From NCBI GenBank assembly GCA_963849365.1, contig CAWKHA010000003.1, positions 434,001 to 498,000 on the forward strand: a stretch of DNA of 64,000 nt, written 5' to 3'. Shown here one piece after another: positions 51,071-63,321 of the stretch. The translations under genes were made by a program, and so were the position numbers. This DNA comes from CAVQCJ01 sp963849365. Lineage in GTDB: Bacteria > Actinomycetota > Actinomycetes > Prado026. The notes beneath the pieces are model-generated. The model had not been told where the DNA came from and made no database searches. It saw only the letters and a list, made by a program, of their open reading frames with translations. Numbering within the stretch: the first letter of the stretch is position 1; the number at the start of each line of letters is the position of its first letter.

Positions 51071-51185
51071 GAAGGAGTTGGGGGTGGGCACGGGCCGACC
51101 GGCGGCGCGCCACGACCGGCCCTGTCGGTCGCCGGGGTAGTTTCTACCTCCTACCGCTCGGATCGAGGGAGGGACCGCACCGTCC

Positions 51186-54721
<3,536 letters not shown>

Positions 54722-54725
<4 letters not shown>

Positions 54726-55339
54726 GCGAACCCGGGTCCACCGGGTCCGAGGACGTCCTCCCGGCGGTGCCCGGACGTGCCGCTGCGACGCTCGTCGGTG
54801 CGCAGCTGGCGTCGGTCCTCGCGCTCGTGGGCCTGGCGGTGGGGTTGGTGTGGTGGTGGGTCGCGCCGACCGCCCAGGTCCGCATCGAGTCCAGCGGCGC
54901 GTACTTCGTCGACCCCGACCCCGAGACGTACGTCGTGTCGGACCTGTGGTTCTCCGGGCTGTCGCTGGTGGCCGGGGCGCTGGCCGGTGTCCTGCTGTGG
55001 CGGCTGTGCCGCCGGGCGACCACCGCAGCCGTGGTCGGACTCGCCGTCGGGGGCCTGGTCGGGGCGCTGCTGGGCCGCTGGCTGGGACAGCTGCTGGGGC
55101 GGGTCGACCCGGCCGAGGTGGCGCGCCTGAAGGTGGGGTCCGTGATCGACGTCTCGCTGAAGCTCCAGGCCGGGGCGGCGCTCCTGGTGCTGCCGGTCGC
55201 CGCGCTGGCCGGCTGGCTGGTGCGCGACCTGGTGGTCGAGTACCGCGCGGCGCGCGGGCACCGGCGCGAGCCCGACGGTGACGGGTCGGACGTCAGCCTG
55301 GCCGGCCCAGCGGAGCCAGCACCGCCGACGTCAGCCTGA
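54722..55339 (+). CDS. DUF2567 membrane protein
   Basis: A 205-residue protein with four helices (LASVLALVGLAVGLVWWWV, LSLVAGALAGVLLWRL, VVGLAVGGLVGALLG, ALLVLPVAALAGWLV). The extracytoplasmic segment is ESSGAYFVDPDPETYVVSD. It belongs to the actinobacterial DUF2567 family. GTG 54722 overlaps the dnaE stop. Convergent with and overlapping ybaK by about 47 bases. Function unknown. Confidence 0.85.
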
Positions 55340-55787
55340 CCAGGTCGTCCGGGGCCAGCTCGACGTCCAGGCCGCGGCGCCCGGCGGAGACGAACACCGT
55401 CGGGTAGCCGGCTGCGCTGGCGTCGACGACGGTCGGGAGCGTCCGGCGCTGACCGAGCGGGGAGATCCCGCCGACGACGTACCCGCTGGACCGCTCGGCG
55501 GCCTTCGGGTCGGCCAGATCGGCGCGCTTGCCGCCGACGGCCGCGGCCAGGGCTTTGAGGTCGAGCTGGCCGCTGACCGGGACGACCGCGACCGTCAGCC
55601 GTCCGTCCACCTGGGCGACCAGTGTCTTGAAGACCCGGCCCGGCTCGACCCCGAGGGCGTCCGCGGCCTCCAGCCCGTACGAGGCGGCGGCCGGGTCGTG
55701 CCCGTACGCGTGCACCGTAAAGTCCACGCCGGCCCTCACGAGCGCCACCGTCGCCGGCGTTCCGGCCGCTGCCTTCCTCCCACCCAC
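55293..55787 (-). CDS. ybaK: YbaK/EbsC-family Cys-tRNA(Pro)/aminoacyl-tRNA deacylase
   Basis: A 164-residue trans-editing deacylase that hydrolyses misacylated tRNA. It has GTPATVALVRAG at the N-terminus, VFKTLVAQVDG with the catalytic Lys, and YVVGGISPLGQRRTLP. GTG 55785-55787 is used. Its promoter region contains the 28-bp perfect inverted repeat at 55792-55848. Overlaps the DUF2567 gene tail to tail. Confidence 0.92.
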   Translation of the reverse strand: MGGRKAAAGTPATVALVRAGVDFTVHAYGHDPAAASYGLEAADALGVEPGRVFKTLVAQVDGRLTVAVVPVSGQLDLKALAAAVGGKRADLADPKAAERSSGYVVGGISPLGQRRTLPTVVDASAAGYPTVFVSAGRRGLDVELAPDDLVRLTSAVLAPLGRPG

Positions 55788-55791
55788 AAGA

Positions 55792-55848
55792 GCGAAACCT
55801 ACGGGCAGGTAAGGCCGGAATCCGGCCTTACCTGCCCGTAGGTTTCGC
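55792..55848. repeat. 28-bp perfect inverted repeat
   Basis: The arms 55792-55819 and 55821-55848 are exact complements around one base (55820), starting GCGAAACCTACGGGCAGG. It lies between ybaK and the LON-domain gene, both on the minus strand. It could act as a terminator of the LON gene or be a mobile palindrome. Confidence 0.95.
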
Positions 55849-55859
55849 CCGTGGGCGGG

Positions 55860-56525
55860 TCAGTTCGGGGGCGCCGGCTGGCGGGCGTACTCGACGCCGG
55901 GCAGGCTCGGCAGCTGCTTGAGCAGGCCCGCCTCGCGCCGCAACAGGTCCAGCTCGAGGCCGAGCCGGGCGGCCGTGTCCGGTGCCGCCAGCAGCGCCTG
56001 GTGGTCGGCCAGGTCCATCACCGCCGACGTCGCGACGCGGTAGGACAGCCGCGTCGGGTCCAGCGGCAGCTGGTCGCCGCCACCGCGCATCCCGAGGCCG
56101 TGCAACGTGTCGCGGTAGTCGGCGAACCGCTTGGCGACGCCGGCCGCGAGCAGCGGTGCCGCGTCGCCTTCGGGCTCGGCGAGCCACTCGACGTCACCGC
56201 TGAGGTACGGCTCGCCGGTCTCCACACCGAGCAGCCGGAACCGCCGCGTGCCGACGGTCGCCAGGTCGAACCGGCCGTCCTCGTACGCCTCAACGCCGCG
56301 CAGCTCGGCCAGGCAGCCGACCTCGTGCAGGGCGCTGACCCCGTCCACCCCGGACTCGCGCCCCCGGCGGATCGCCACCACGCCGAACGCTCGCTCGGCG
56401 CGGTCCGGCAGGTCGAGCAGCCGCCGGACCAGGACCCGGTACCGCTCCTCGAAGATGTGCAGGGGCAATGATCCGCCGGGGTAGAGCACCGCCGAGAGCG
56501 GGAACAGCGGGATCCGGTCGGCCAC
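55860..56525 (-). CDS. LON-domain (ATP-independent LonN-like) protein
   Basis: A 221-residue protein consisting of a LON substrate-binding N domain (IPLFPLSAVLYPGGSLPLHIFEERYR, then GVVAIRRGRESG) without ATPase or protease domains. Such stand-alone proteins are widespread and of unknown role, perhaps adaptor-like. Start GTG 56523-56525. Divergent from hisD with about 93 bases between the starts, so the two promoters are adjacent. Confidence 0.9.
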   Translation of the reverse strand: MADRIPLFPLSAVLYPGGSLPLHIFEERYRVLVRRLLDLPDRAERAFGVVAIRRGRESGVDGVSALHEVGCLAELRGVEAYEDGRFDLATVGTRRFRLLGVETGEPYLSGDVEWLAEPEGDAAPLLAAGVAKRFADYRDTLHGLGMRGGGDQLPLDPTRLSYRVATSAVMDLADHQALLAAPDTAARLGLELDLLRREAGLLKQLPSLPGVEYARQPAPPN

Positions 56526-56606
56526 GCTGAAGAGCCTAGGGGCGGGCCCGGGCTGCCGCAGATCCGCGCGACCGGTGCCGTGCGGCTGTACCCACCCGCG
56601 CTTGCC

Positions 56607-56612
56607 TAGACT
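56607..56612 (+). promoter_or_regulatory. -10 element of the histidine operon
   Basis: TAGACT lies six bases before the hisD GTG at 56619. This spacing predicts a leaderless hisD mRNA; no -35 is obvious. Confidence 0.6.
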
Positions 56613-56618
56613 GGCTCG

Positions 56619-57935
56619 GTGATCCGCCGCATCGACCTGCGCGGGCGGGACAGCGACCCCGCTGACCTGCGCGCGGTTCTGCCACGCGCCCCGATGGACG
56701 TCGAGGCGGCGCTGGTGACGGTCCGCCCGCTGTGCGACGAGGTGCGCGACCGCGGCGAGGAAGCCGTGCTGGAGCTCTCGGAGCGGTTCGACGGTGTGCG
56801 CCCACCGTCACTGCGGGTGCCGTCCGCGGCGCTCGACGCCGCGCTCGAGGGTCTGGACCAGCAGGTCCGCGCCGCGCTGGAGGAGTCGATCCGCCGGGTC
56901 CGCATCGTGCACGAGGCGCAGCGGCGCACCGACGTCACCACGACGGTCGTCCCCGGTGGGACGGTGACCGAGCGCTGGGTGCCGGTCGGCCGGGTGGGGC
57001 TCTACGTCCCCGGCGGCCTCGCGGTGTACCCGAGCAGCGTGGTCATGAACGTCGTGCCGGCGCAGACGGCCGGAGTCGCCTCGCTGGCTGTCGCCAGCCC
57101 CCCGCAGCGCGACAACGGCGGGCTCCCGAACTCCACGATCCTGGCCGCGTGCGCGCTGCTCGGCGTCGACGAGGTGTACGCGGCCGGCGGCGCGCAGGCC
57201 ATCGCGATGTTCGCGTACGGGGCCGGCGCCTGCGCGCGCGTGGACATGGTGACCGGGCCCGGCAACATCTACGTCGCGGCGGCCAAGCGGCTCCTCAAGG
57301 GCCGCATCGGGATCGACGCCGAGGCCGGGCCCACCGAGATCGCAGTGCTGGCCGACGACACCGCGGACCCGGTGCACGTGGCCGCGGACCTCATCAGCCA
57401 GGCGGAGCACGACACGCTCGCGGCCTCGGTCCTGGTGACCACGAGCCCGGAGCTCGCCGCCGCGGTCGAGGTCGAGCTCGAGGCGCAGGTGGCCGTGACC
57501 AAGCACGTCGAGCGGATCACGGCCGCGCTGTCCGGGCAGCAGTCCGGCATCGTGCTCGTCCAGGACCTCGAGCAGGGCCTGCGGGTCGTCGACGCGTACG
57601 CGGCGGAGCACCTCGAGGTGCACACGCGGGACGCGTCGACGGTGGCGGCCCGGGTTCGCAACGCCGGTGCGATCTTCGTCGGGACCTGGGCGCCGGTCTC
57701 GCTGGGGGACTACAGCGCAGGGTCCAACCACGTCCTGCCCACCGGCGGGTGCGCCTGCCACAGCAGCGGGCTGTCGGTGCAGACGTTCCTGCGCGGGATC
57801 CATGTCGTCGACTACTCGGAGGCGGCGCTGCGCGACGTGGCCGCCCAGGTCGTGACCCTGGCCGCGGCCGAGGACCTGCCTGCGCACGGCGCCGCGGTCA
57901 CGGCGCGGCTGCACGGCCAGGGCCGGCACCGATGA
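56619..57935 (+). CDS. hisD: Histidinol dehydrogenase HisD
   Basis: A 438-residue zinc enzyme that oxidises histidinol to histidine in two NAD-dependent steps, the last of the pathway. It has VGLYVPGGLAVYPSSVVMN, VTGPGNIYVAAAKR, EAGPTEI, SQAEHDTLA and GSNHVLPTGG (zinc and base residues). GTG 56619, probably leaderless. First gene of the his operon; its stop overlaps hisC (ATGAG). Confidence 0.97.
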   Translation: MIRRIDLRGRDSDPADLRAVLPRAPMDVEAALVTVRPLCDEVRDRGEEAVLELSERFDGVRPPSLRVPSAALDAALEGLDQQVRAALEESIRRVRIVHEAQRRTDVTTTVVPGGTVTERWVPVGRVGLYVPGGLAVYPSSVVMNVVPAQTAGVASLAVASPPQRDNGGLPNSTILAACALLGVDEVYAAGGAQAIAMFAYGAGACARVDMVTGPGNIYVAAAKRLLKGRIGIDAEAGPTEIAVLADDTADPVHVAADLISQAEHDTLAASVLVTTSPELAAAVEVELEAQVAVTKHVERITAALSGQQSGIVLVQDLEQGLRVVDAYAAEHLEVHTRDASTVAARVRNAGAIFVGTWAPVSLGDYSAGSNHVLPTGGCACHSSGLSVQTFLRGIHVVDYSEAALRDVAAQVVTLAAAEDLPAHGAAVTARLHGQGRHR

Positions 57936-59104
57936 GCCAGGACCCGGGCGGCAGCCGCGGGATCGATCGAGCGTCGGTGTCGAGCGGCCTCGACGACCTG
58001 CCACTGCGCGCGGACCTGCGCGGGCTCAAGCCCTACGGTGCGCCGCAGCTCGACGTCCCGGTGCGGCTGAACACGAACGAGAACCCGCACCCGCCGTCGG
58101 CCCAGCTCGCCGCCGAGATCGGCTCCGCGGTGACGTCGGCCGCGCTCGGGCTCAACCGGTACCCGGACCGGGAGGCGACCGCCTTGCGGACTGCGCTCGC
58201 CGCGTACCTGGACCGCGGTGGCGACGCGGGCTCACCGGGGCTCGGCGTCGACCAGGTCTGGGCGGCGAACGGCAGCAACGAGATCCTGCAGCAGCTGTTG
58301 CAGGCGTTCGGCGGGCCCGGTCGGTCCGCGCTCGGCTTCGAGCCGTCGTACTCGATGCACCGAATCATCGCCAACGGGACGGCGACGCGCTGGGTCGCGG
58401 CCGCGCGCGAGCCCGAGGGGTTCACGCTGTCGGCCGAGGCCGCAGCGGCTGCCGTCCGGGCGGCCGGCCCGGACGTGACGTTCCTGTGCTCCCCGAACAA
58501 CCCGACCGGGACCGGGCTGGAGCTCGACGTGGTGGCCCGGGTGTACGACGCCGCGACGGGCATGGTGGTCGTCGACGAGGCGTACGCGGAGTTCTCCTCG
58601 CGACCCTCCGCGCTCGCCCTGCTGCCCGGCCGTCCGCGGCTCGTCGTGACCAGGACCATGTCAAAGGCGTTCGCGTTCGCCGGGGCCCGCGTCGGTTACC
58701 TCGCGGCCGACCCCGCAGTCGTGGACGCGCTGCGGCTCGTCCGGCTGCCGTACCACCTGTCCGCGCTGACCCAGGCGGCCGCGCTGGCAGCGGTCGCCCG
58801 CGCCGACGAGCTGCTCGCCACGGTCGACCGGGTCAAGGACGAGCGCGACCGGATCGTGGACGCGCTCCGCGCCCGCGGGCTCGACGTGGTCGACTCGGAC
58901 GCCAACTTCGTCCTGTTCGGACGGTTCGAGGACCAGGCCGCGGTCTGGTCCGGCCTGCTCGGGCACGGGGTGCTGGTACGCGACGTCGGTCTGCCGGGCT
59001 GGCTGCGTGTCACGGCCGGGACGCACGACGAGGTCACTGCCTTCCTGGCCGCGCTCGACCGCACGCCGGCCCCGACCGCCGCACCCGTGGAGAGTCCCCG
59101 ATGA
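57932..59104 (+). CDS. hisC: Histidinol-phosphate aminotransferase HisC
   Basis: A 390-residue PLP aminotransferase. The first ~30 residues precede PYGAPQLDVPVRLNTNENP. The PLP lysine is in TRTMSKAFAFAGARVG, with DEAYAEF before it and CSPNNPTGT in the middle. It transaminates imidazole acetol phosphate. Its ATG start overlaps the hisD stop, and its stop overlaps the hisB start (ATGA). Confidence 0.96.
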   Translation: MSQDPGGSRGIDRASVSSGLDDLPLRADLRGLKPYGAPQLDVPVRLNTNENPHPPSAQLAAEIGSAVTSAALGLNRYPDREATALRTALAAYLDRGGDAGSPGLGVDQVWAANGSNEILQQLLQAFGGPGRSALGFEPSYSMHRIIANGTATRWVAAAREPEGFTLSAEAAAAAVRAAGPDVTFLCSPNNPTGTGLELDVVARVYDAATGMVVVDEAYAEFSSRPSALALLPGRPRLVVTRTMSKAFAFAGARVGYLAADPAVVDALRLVRLPYHLSALTQAAALAAVARADELLATVDRVKDERDRIVDALRARGLDVVDSDANFVLFGRFEDQAAVWSGLLGHGVLVRDVGLPGWLRVTAGTHDEVTAFLAALDRTPAPTAAPVESPR

Positions 59105-59688
59105 GCCGCTTCGCCCGCGTGCAGCGCACGACCAAGGAGTCGGCGGTCACGGTCGAGCTCGAGATCGACGGGGCTGGTACGGCCGATGTCGCGACCGGCG
59201 TGCCGTTCTTCGACCACATGCTGGGCCAGCTCGGCAAGCACGGCGGCCTCGACCTGCTGGTGCGCACCGACGGCGACCTCGAGGTGGACGCCCACCACAC
59301 CGTCGAGGACACCAGCCTGGCCGTCGGGCAGGCCCTGCGCGAGGCGCTGGGGGACAAGGCCGGCATCCGCCGCTTCGGCGACGCCCTGGTGCCGCTGGAC
59401 GAGTCGCTGGTGCAGGCGGCCGTCGACCTGTCCGGGCGGCCCTACCTCGTGCACGACGAGCCGGAGATCGTCGAGCTGATCGGCTCGTACGACACCACGC
59501 TGACGCGGCACATCTGGGAGTCGCTGACGGCCTCGGCCCAGATCTGCCTGCACGTGCGGGTGCTGTCCGGTCGCAACGCCCACCACGTGGTCGAGGCGCA
59601 GTTCAAGGCGGTCGCGCGTGCGCTGCGCGACGCCGCGTCGCTGGACCCGAGGGTGGTCGGCGTGCCGTCGACCAAAGGCTCGCTGTGA
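59101..59688 (+). CDS. hisB: Imidazoleglycerol-phosphate dehydratase HisB
   Basis: A 195-residue manganese enzyme of the monofunctional dehydratase type. It has GVPFFDHMLGQLGKHG, DLEVDAHHTVEDTSLAVGQA and the second half SGRNAHHVVEAQFKAVARAL. The stop lies inside a repeat (SL-stop is encoded by TCGCTGTGA) that is duplicated just downstream. Confidence 0.97.
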   Translation: MSRFARVQRTTKESAVTVELEIDGAGTADVATGVPFFDHMLGQLGKHGGLDLLVRTDGDLEVDAHHTVEDTSLAVGQALREALGDKAGIRRFGDALVPLDESLVQAAVDLSGRPYLVHDEPEIVELIGSYDTTLTRHIWESLTASAQICLHVRVLSGRNAHHVVEAQFKAVARALRDAASLDPRVVGVPSTKGSL

Positions 59689-59811
59689 GCGAGGGCGACG
59701 AGTGAGCGCGCGAACGAGGACCCCGAGCGAGCCATCTCGCTGTGAGCGAGGGCGACGAGTGAGCGCGGGCGACGAGTGAGCGCGCGAACGAGGACCCCGA
59801 GCGAACCAGGC
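59680..59811. repeat. Duplicated repeat between hisB and hisH
   Basis: Copy one (59680-59736) begins TCGCTGTGAGCGAGGGCG and includes the hisB stop. Copy two (59737-59811) has the same start plus an internal duplication GGCGACGAGTGAGCGCG. Both contain CGAACGAGGACCCCGAGCGA. The only gap in an otherwise tightly coupled operon. Confidence 0.85.
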
Positions 59812-59828
59812 GCGCTGACGGGTTCGCC

Positions 59829-60449
59829 ATGAGCCGACCGCGCGTCGTGGTGCTCGACTACGGCTCGGGGAACCTGCGCTCGGCCGAGCGGGCGCTCGAG
59901 CGCGTCGGTGCCGACGTGACGGTGACCGCCGACGCCGGGGCGGCGACCGAGGCGGACGCTCTGGTGGTGCCCGGGGTCGGCGCGTTCGCCGCCTGCATGG
60001 CCGGGCTGGACGCGGTCGAGGGTGCCAAGACGGTGCGCCGCCGCATCGCCGCGGGCCGCCCGGTGCTGGGGATCTGCGTCGGCATGCAGGTGCTGTTCGA
60101 GGTCGGGGACGAGCACGGTGTCCGGACCGCCGGATTCGGCGAGTGGCCGGGCGTCGTGCAGCGGCTGGACGCACCCGTGCTGCCGCACATCGGCTGGAAC
60201 ACCGTCGAGGCGGCGCCGGGCAGCGCGCTGCTGCGCGGCGTGGAGGGGGAGCGGTTCTACTTCGTGCACTCGTACGCCGCGACGGTCTGGACCGGCACCG
60301 GCGACGCCACCCTGGTGAGCTGGACCGAGCACGGGCAGCGGTTCGTGTCGGTGGTGGAGGACGGCGTGCTCGCCGCGACGCAGTTCCACCCGGAGAAGTC
60401 CGGCGACGCGGGCGCCACGGTGCTCGCCAACTGGCTGGCCGGGCTGTGA
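59829..60449 (+). CDS. hisH: Imidazole glycerol phosphate synthase glutaminase subunit HisH
   Basis: A 206-residue class I glutamine amidotransferase that supplies ammonia to HisF. It has YGSGNLRSAERAL, VVPGVGAFAACM, the nucleophile Cys in LGICVGMQVLFE, and His in TQFHPEKSG. ATG 59829. The stop overlaps the small membrane gene (GTGA). Confidence 0.96.
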   Translation: MSRPRVVVLDYGSGNLRSAERALERVGADVTVTADAGAATEADALVVPGVGAFAACMAGLDAVEGAKTVRRRIAAGRPVLGICVGMQVLFEVGDEHGVRTAGFGEWPGVVQRLDAPVLPHIGWNTVEAAPGSALLRGVEGERFYFVHSYAATVWTGTGDATLVSWTEHGQRFVSVVEDGVLAATQFHPEKSGDAGATVLANWLAGL

Positions 60450-60712
60450 CGGCTCGGCGCTCGTCCCGCCGCGGGTCGTCGCGCGTGCGGGGGGCGTGGC
60501 CGATGTGGGTGCGCCTGCTCGTGCTGGCGTTGGTCGTGGCCGGCGTCGTGTGGGTCGTGCTGTGGTTCAACGGGCTGGCGCTCTGGGCCAGGGTGCTCGT
60601 CGTGGCCGCCGGGATCGCGCTCATGGCCTTGTGGTGGGGGTGGACCCGCCGGCACGAGATCGCCGCCGAGATGGACCGGCGCGCCCGCGAGCAGCGCCGG
60701 CGGCCGCAGTGA
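60446..60712 (+). CDS. Small membrane protein within the his operon
   Basis: An 88-residue protein. An Arg/Ser-rich N-terminus is followed by two helices (WVRLLVLALVVAGVVWVVLWF, WARVLVVAAGIALMALWWG) and a basic C-terminal tail ending in REQRRRPQ. Coupled to hisH and to priA by GTGA overlaps. Actinobacterial his operons often carry a small membrane gene here; no function is known. Confidence 0.8.
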   Translation: MTARRSSRRGSSRVRGAWPMWVRLLVLALVVAGVVWVVLWFNGLALWARVLVVAAGIALMALWWGWTRRHEIAAEMDRRAREQRRRPQ

Positions 60713-61476
60713 CCGGCGTGACCGCGCCCAGCGGCGGCGACGGGCGCGTCCTGGAGCTGCTGCCGGCCGTCGACGTCGCGGACGGTCAGGCCGTCCGGCT
60801 CGTGCAGGGGGCGGCCGGCACCGAGACCTCGTACGGCGACCCGCTCGCCGCGGCGCTCTCGTGGCAGCAGGCCGGCGCGCAGTGGATCCACCTGGTCGAC
60901 CTGGACGCCGCGTTCGGCCGCGGGTCCAACGCGGAGCTGCTCGCCGCCGTGGTGTCGGCGCTGGACGTGCACGTGGAGATGTCCGGGGGCATCCGCGACG
61001 ACGAGTCGCTGCGGCGGGCGCTGGCGACCGGGTGCCGGAGGGTCAACATCGGGACGGCGGCCCTGGAGAACCCAGACTGGTGCGCGCGCGCGATCGCCGA
61101 GCACGGCGACCGGGTGGCGGTCGGCCTGGACGTTCGCGGCACCACCCTGGCCGCCCGCGGGTGGACTCAGGACGGCGGCGACCTGTGGGCGGTGCTCGAG
61201 CGGCTCGAGCGGGACGGGTGCGCCCGCTATGTCGTCACCGACGTGACCAAGGACGGCACGCTGCGCGGGCCGAACCTCGACCTGCTCCAGGACGTCTGCG
61301 CCAGGACCGACCGGCCGGTCGTCGCCTCCGGCGGGGTTTCGTCGCTGGACGATCTGCGCGCCATCGCCTCGCTGGTGCCGCTGGGCGTCGAGGGAGCCAT
61401 CGTCGGCAAGGCCCTGTACGCCGGTGCGTTCACGCTGCCGCAGGCGCTGGACGCGGTCGCCGGAGCCGTCGCATGA
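60709..61476 (+). CDS. priA: PriA, bifunctional HisA/TrpF isomerase
   Basis: A 255-residue (beta-alpha)8 isomerase. It starts the barrel with LLPAVDVADGQAVRLVQG, has VDLDAAFGRGSN and the end GGVSSLDDLRAI...GAIVGKALYAG. In actinobacteria this enzyme works in both histidine (ProFAR isomerase) and tryptophan (PRA isomerase) synthesis. I call priA rather than hisA by lineage; the sequence itself shows the HisA family. GTG 60709. Confidence 0.93.
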   Translation: MTGVTAPSGGDGRVLELLPAVDVADGQAVRLVQGAAGTETSYGDPLAAALSWQQAGAQWIHLVDLDAAFGRGSNAELLAAVVSALDVHVEMSGGIRDDESLRRALATGCRRVNIGTAALENPDWCARAIAEHGDRVAVGLDVRGTTLAARGWTQDGGDLWAVLERLERDGCARYVVTDVTKDGTLRGPNLDLLQDVCARTDRPVVASGGVSSLDDLRAIASLVPLGVEGAIVGKALYAGAFTLPQALDAVAGAVA

Positions 61477-61889
61477 GCAGCGGCGAGGCGGTCCGGCTCG
61501 GCAGCGGCGGGCCGTACGAGGAGGTCGTCGGTTACTCGCGTGTCGTCGCGGTCGGCGACCACGCCTGGACCGCGGGGTGCACGGCGATGGTCGGCGGCGC
61601 GTTCGTCGGCGACGGCGACGCGTTCGCGCAGGCCGTGGCGGCGCTGGACCTCGCGGTCGCGTCGCTGGCCCGGGTCGGGTTCGGCCGCGGCGACGTCGTG
61701 CACTGCCGGATGTACGTCGTCGACATCGCGCGGCACTCCGACGACGTCGCCCGCGCGCACGCCCAGGTGCTCGGCGAGGCCCGTCCGGCCGCCACCATGC
61801 TCGGCGTGGCGGCGCTCGTCGACCCGCGGATGCTGGTCGAGGTCGAGCTCGTCGCGGCTCGCCCGAGCCCAGGGGAGGCACAGCCGTGA
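61473..61889 (+). CDS. RidA/YjgF-family deaminase
   Basis: A 138-residue protein of the YjgF/RidA family, which hydrolyses reactive enamines/imines. It has an N-terminal GGPYEEVVGYSRVVAVGDHAW and the conserved region CRMYVVDIARHSDDVARAHA. The Arg-containing active-site segment PAATMLGVAALVDPRMLVEVE is present. Lies between priA and hisF with overlaps on both sides. A link to histidine synthesis intermediates is plausible, not shown. Confidence 0.88.
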   Translation: MSSGEAVRLGSGGPYEEVVGYSRVVAVGDHAWTAGCTAMVGGAFVGDGDAFAQAVAALDLAVASLARVGFGRGDVVHCRMYVVDIARHSDDVARAHAQVLGEARPAATMLGVAALVDPRMLVEVELVAARPSPGEAQP

Positions 61890-62689
61890 CCGTGGCCGTG
61901 CGGGTGATCCCGTGCCTGGACGTGGACGCGGGGCGCGTGGTCAAGGGTGTCAACTTCACCGACCTGCGCGACGCCGGCGACCCGGTCGAGATGGCCCGCA
62001 CGTACGACGCCGAGGGCGCCGACGAGCTGGTGTTCCTGGACATCACCGCGAGCAGTGGCGACCGCGCCACGACGTACGACGTCGTCAGCCGCACCGCCGA
62101 TCAGGTCTTCATCCCGCTCACGGTCGGCGGCGGTGTGCGCACCGTGCAGGACGTGGACCGGCTGCTGCGCGCCGGCGCCGACAAGGTCGGCGTCAACTCG
62201 GCAGCGGTCGCCCGCCCCGAGCTCGTGTCGGAGATCGCCGACCGCTTCGGCGCCCAGGTGCTGGTGCTCAGCGTCGACGCGCGGCGCACGTTGCCGGGCG
62301 AGCCCACGACCGCGTCCGGGTTCGAGGTCACCACGCACGGGGGCCGGCGAGGGACAGGCATGGACGCCGTGCAGTGGGCGGCGCGGATGGCTGCGGCGGG
62401 CGCGGGCGAGATCCTGCTGAACTCCATGGACGCTGACGGGACCCGGGCCGGCTACGACCTGGCGATGCTCGGCAAGGTGCGCGCTGCGGTGACCGTGCCG
62501 GTGATCGCGTCGGGCGGTGCCGGCCGTCTCGAGGACTTCGCGCCCGCGGTCGCGGCCGGGGCCGACGCGGTGCTGGCGGCGAGCGTGTTCCACTTCGGCA
62601 CCCTGCGGATCGGCGCCGTGAAGCAGGCGCTGGCCGCGGCCGGCTACCCGGTACGGCTCAGCCTGCCGAGCGCCGCCGGTGCAGGCTGA
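61886..62689 (+). CDS. hisF: Imidazole glycerol phosphate synthase cyclase subunit HisF
   Basis: A 267-residue barrel enzyme that closes the imidazole ring using ammonia from HisH. It has VIPCLDVDAGRVVKGVNF with catalytic Asp11, FLDITASSGDR, GGGVRTVQDVDRLL, and LLNSMDADGTRAGYD with the second catalytic Asp. GTG 61886. Overlaps the convergent methyltransferase gene by 32 bases. Confidence 0.97.
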   Translation: MTVAVRVIPCLDVDAGRVVKGVNFTDLRDAGDPVEMARTYDAEGADELVFLDITASSGDRATTYDVVSRTADQVFIPLTVGGGVRTVQDVDRLLRAGADKVGVNSAAVARPELVSEIADRFGAQVLVLSVDARRTLPGEPTTASGFEVTTHGGRRGTGMDAVQWAARMAAAGAGEILLNSMDADGTRAGYDLAMLGKVRAAVTVPVIASGGAGRLEDFAPAVAAGADAVLAASVFHFGTLRIGAVKQALAAAGYPVRLSLPSAAGAG

Positions 62690-63290
62690 CGGCGTAGCCG
62701 CCGCCGTCGTACCTGGCGCCGTCCCACGTCGCCAGCCGCGCGTGCAGGTCGAGGCCGGCCGCAGCGCACCACGCGTCGTAGGAGGGCAGGTCGACGGGTG
62801 CGAAGGCCAGCGGGAGATGGTCGGGGTGGAGCCCGAACCCGGCGACGAGCGTCCCCTCGGGTCGTAGCAGCGCGGCCAGGTTGGCGACGGCGCGCGGCTC
62901 GGAGCCTTCGGCCAGCAGGGGGATGACGTTGCCGGCCGCCACCACGAGGTCGAATCCCTCGCTCAGCTCCGGCGAGCGGGTGTCGAGCTCGGACAGGTCG
63001 GCGAGCAGCCACCGCACGTCGGAGGAGCCGCGCTGCGCCTGGGCCAGCATCGACGCGTCGGCATCGACACCGACGCACGCGTAGCCCAGCTGCGCCAGCC
63101 GGACCGCCACCCGGCCGGTACCGCACCCCGCGTCGAGCACGTCCGCGCCAGGCGGCACCAGCGACGCGCACAGGGTCGCCTCGCCGTGCACGTCAACCCC
63201 GGTCGCCGCCAGGTGCTCGAAGCGCGCCGCGTACTCCGCGCCGTCCGCTCCGCCGGCCAGCCCGGTCCAGCGGTTCGAGCCATCCGCCAT
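62658..63290 (-). CDS. SAM-dependent methyltransferase
   Basis: A 210-residue class I methyltransferase of the small-molecule type. SAM loop VLDAGCGTGRVAVRLAQLG, then VGVDADASMLAQAQ and LVVAAGNVIPLL. The ATG 63288-63290 (MADGSNRWTGL) is chosen over upstream in-frame codons because it gives a normal family N-terminus. Substrate unknown. The C-terminal 32 bases overlap hisF. Confidence 0.88.
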   Translation of the reverse strand: MADGSNRWTGLAGGADGAEYAARFEHLAATGVDVHGEATLCASLVPPGADVLDAGCGTGRVAVRLAQLGYACVGVDADASMLAQAQRGSSDVRWLLADLSELDTRSPELSEGFDLVVAAGNVIPLLAEGSEPRAVANLAALLRPEGTLVAGFGLHPDHLPLAFAPVDLPSYDAWCAAAGLDLHARLATWDGARYDGGGYAVSLHRRRSAG

Positions 63291-63321
63291 GACGCGATCC
63301 TGCCACGCCGCCCTCGGCCCG

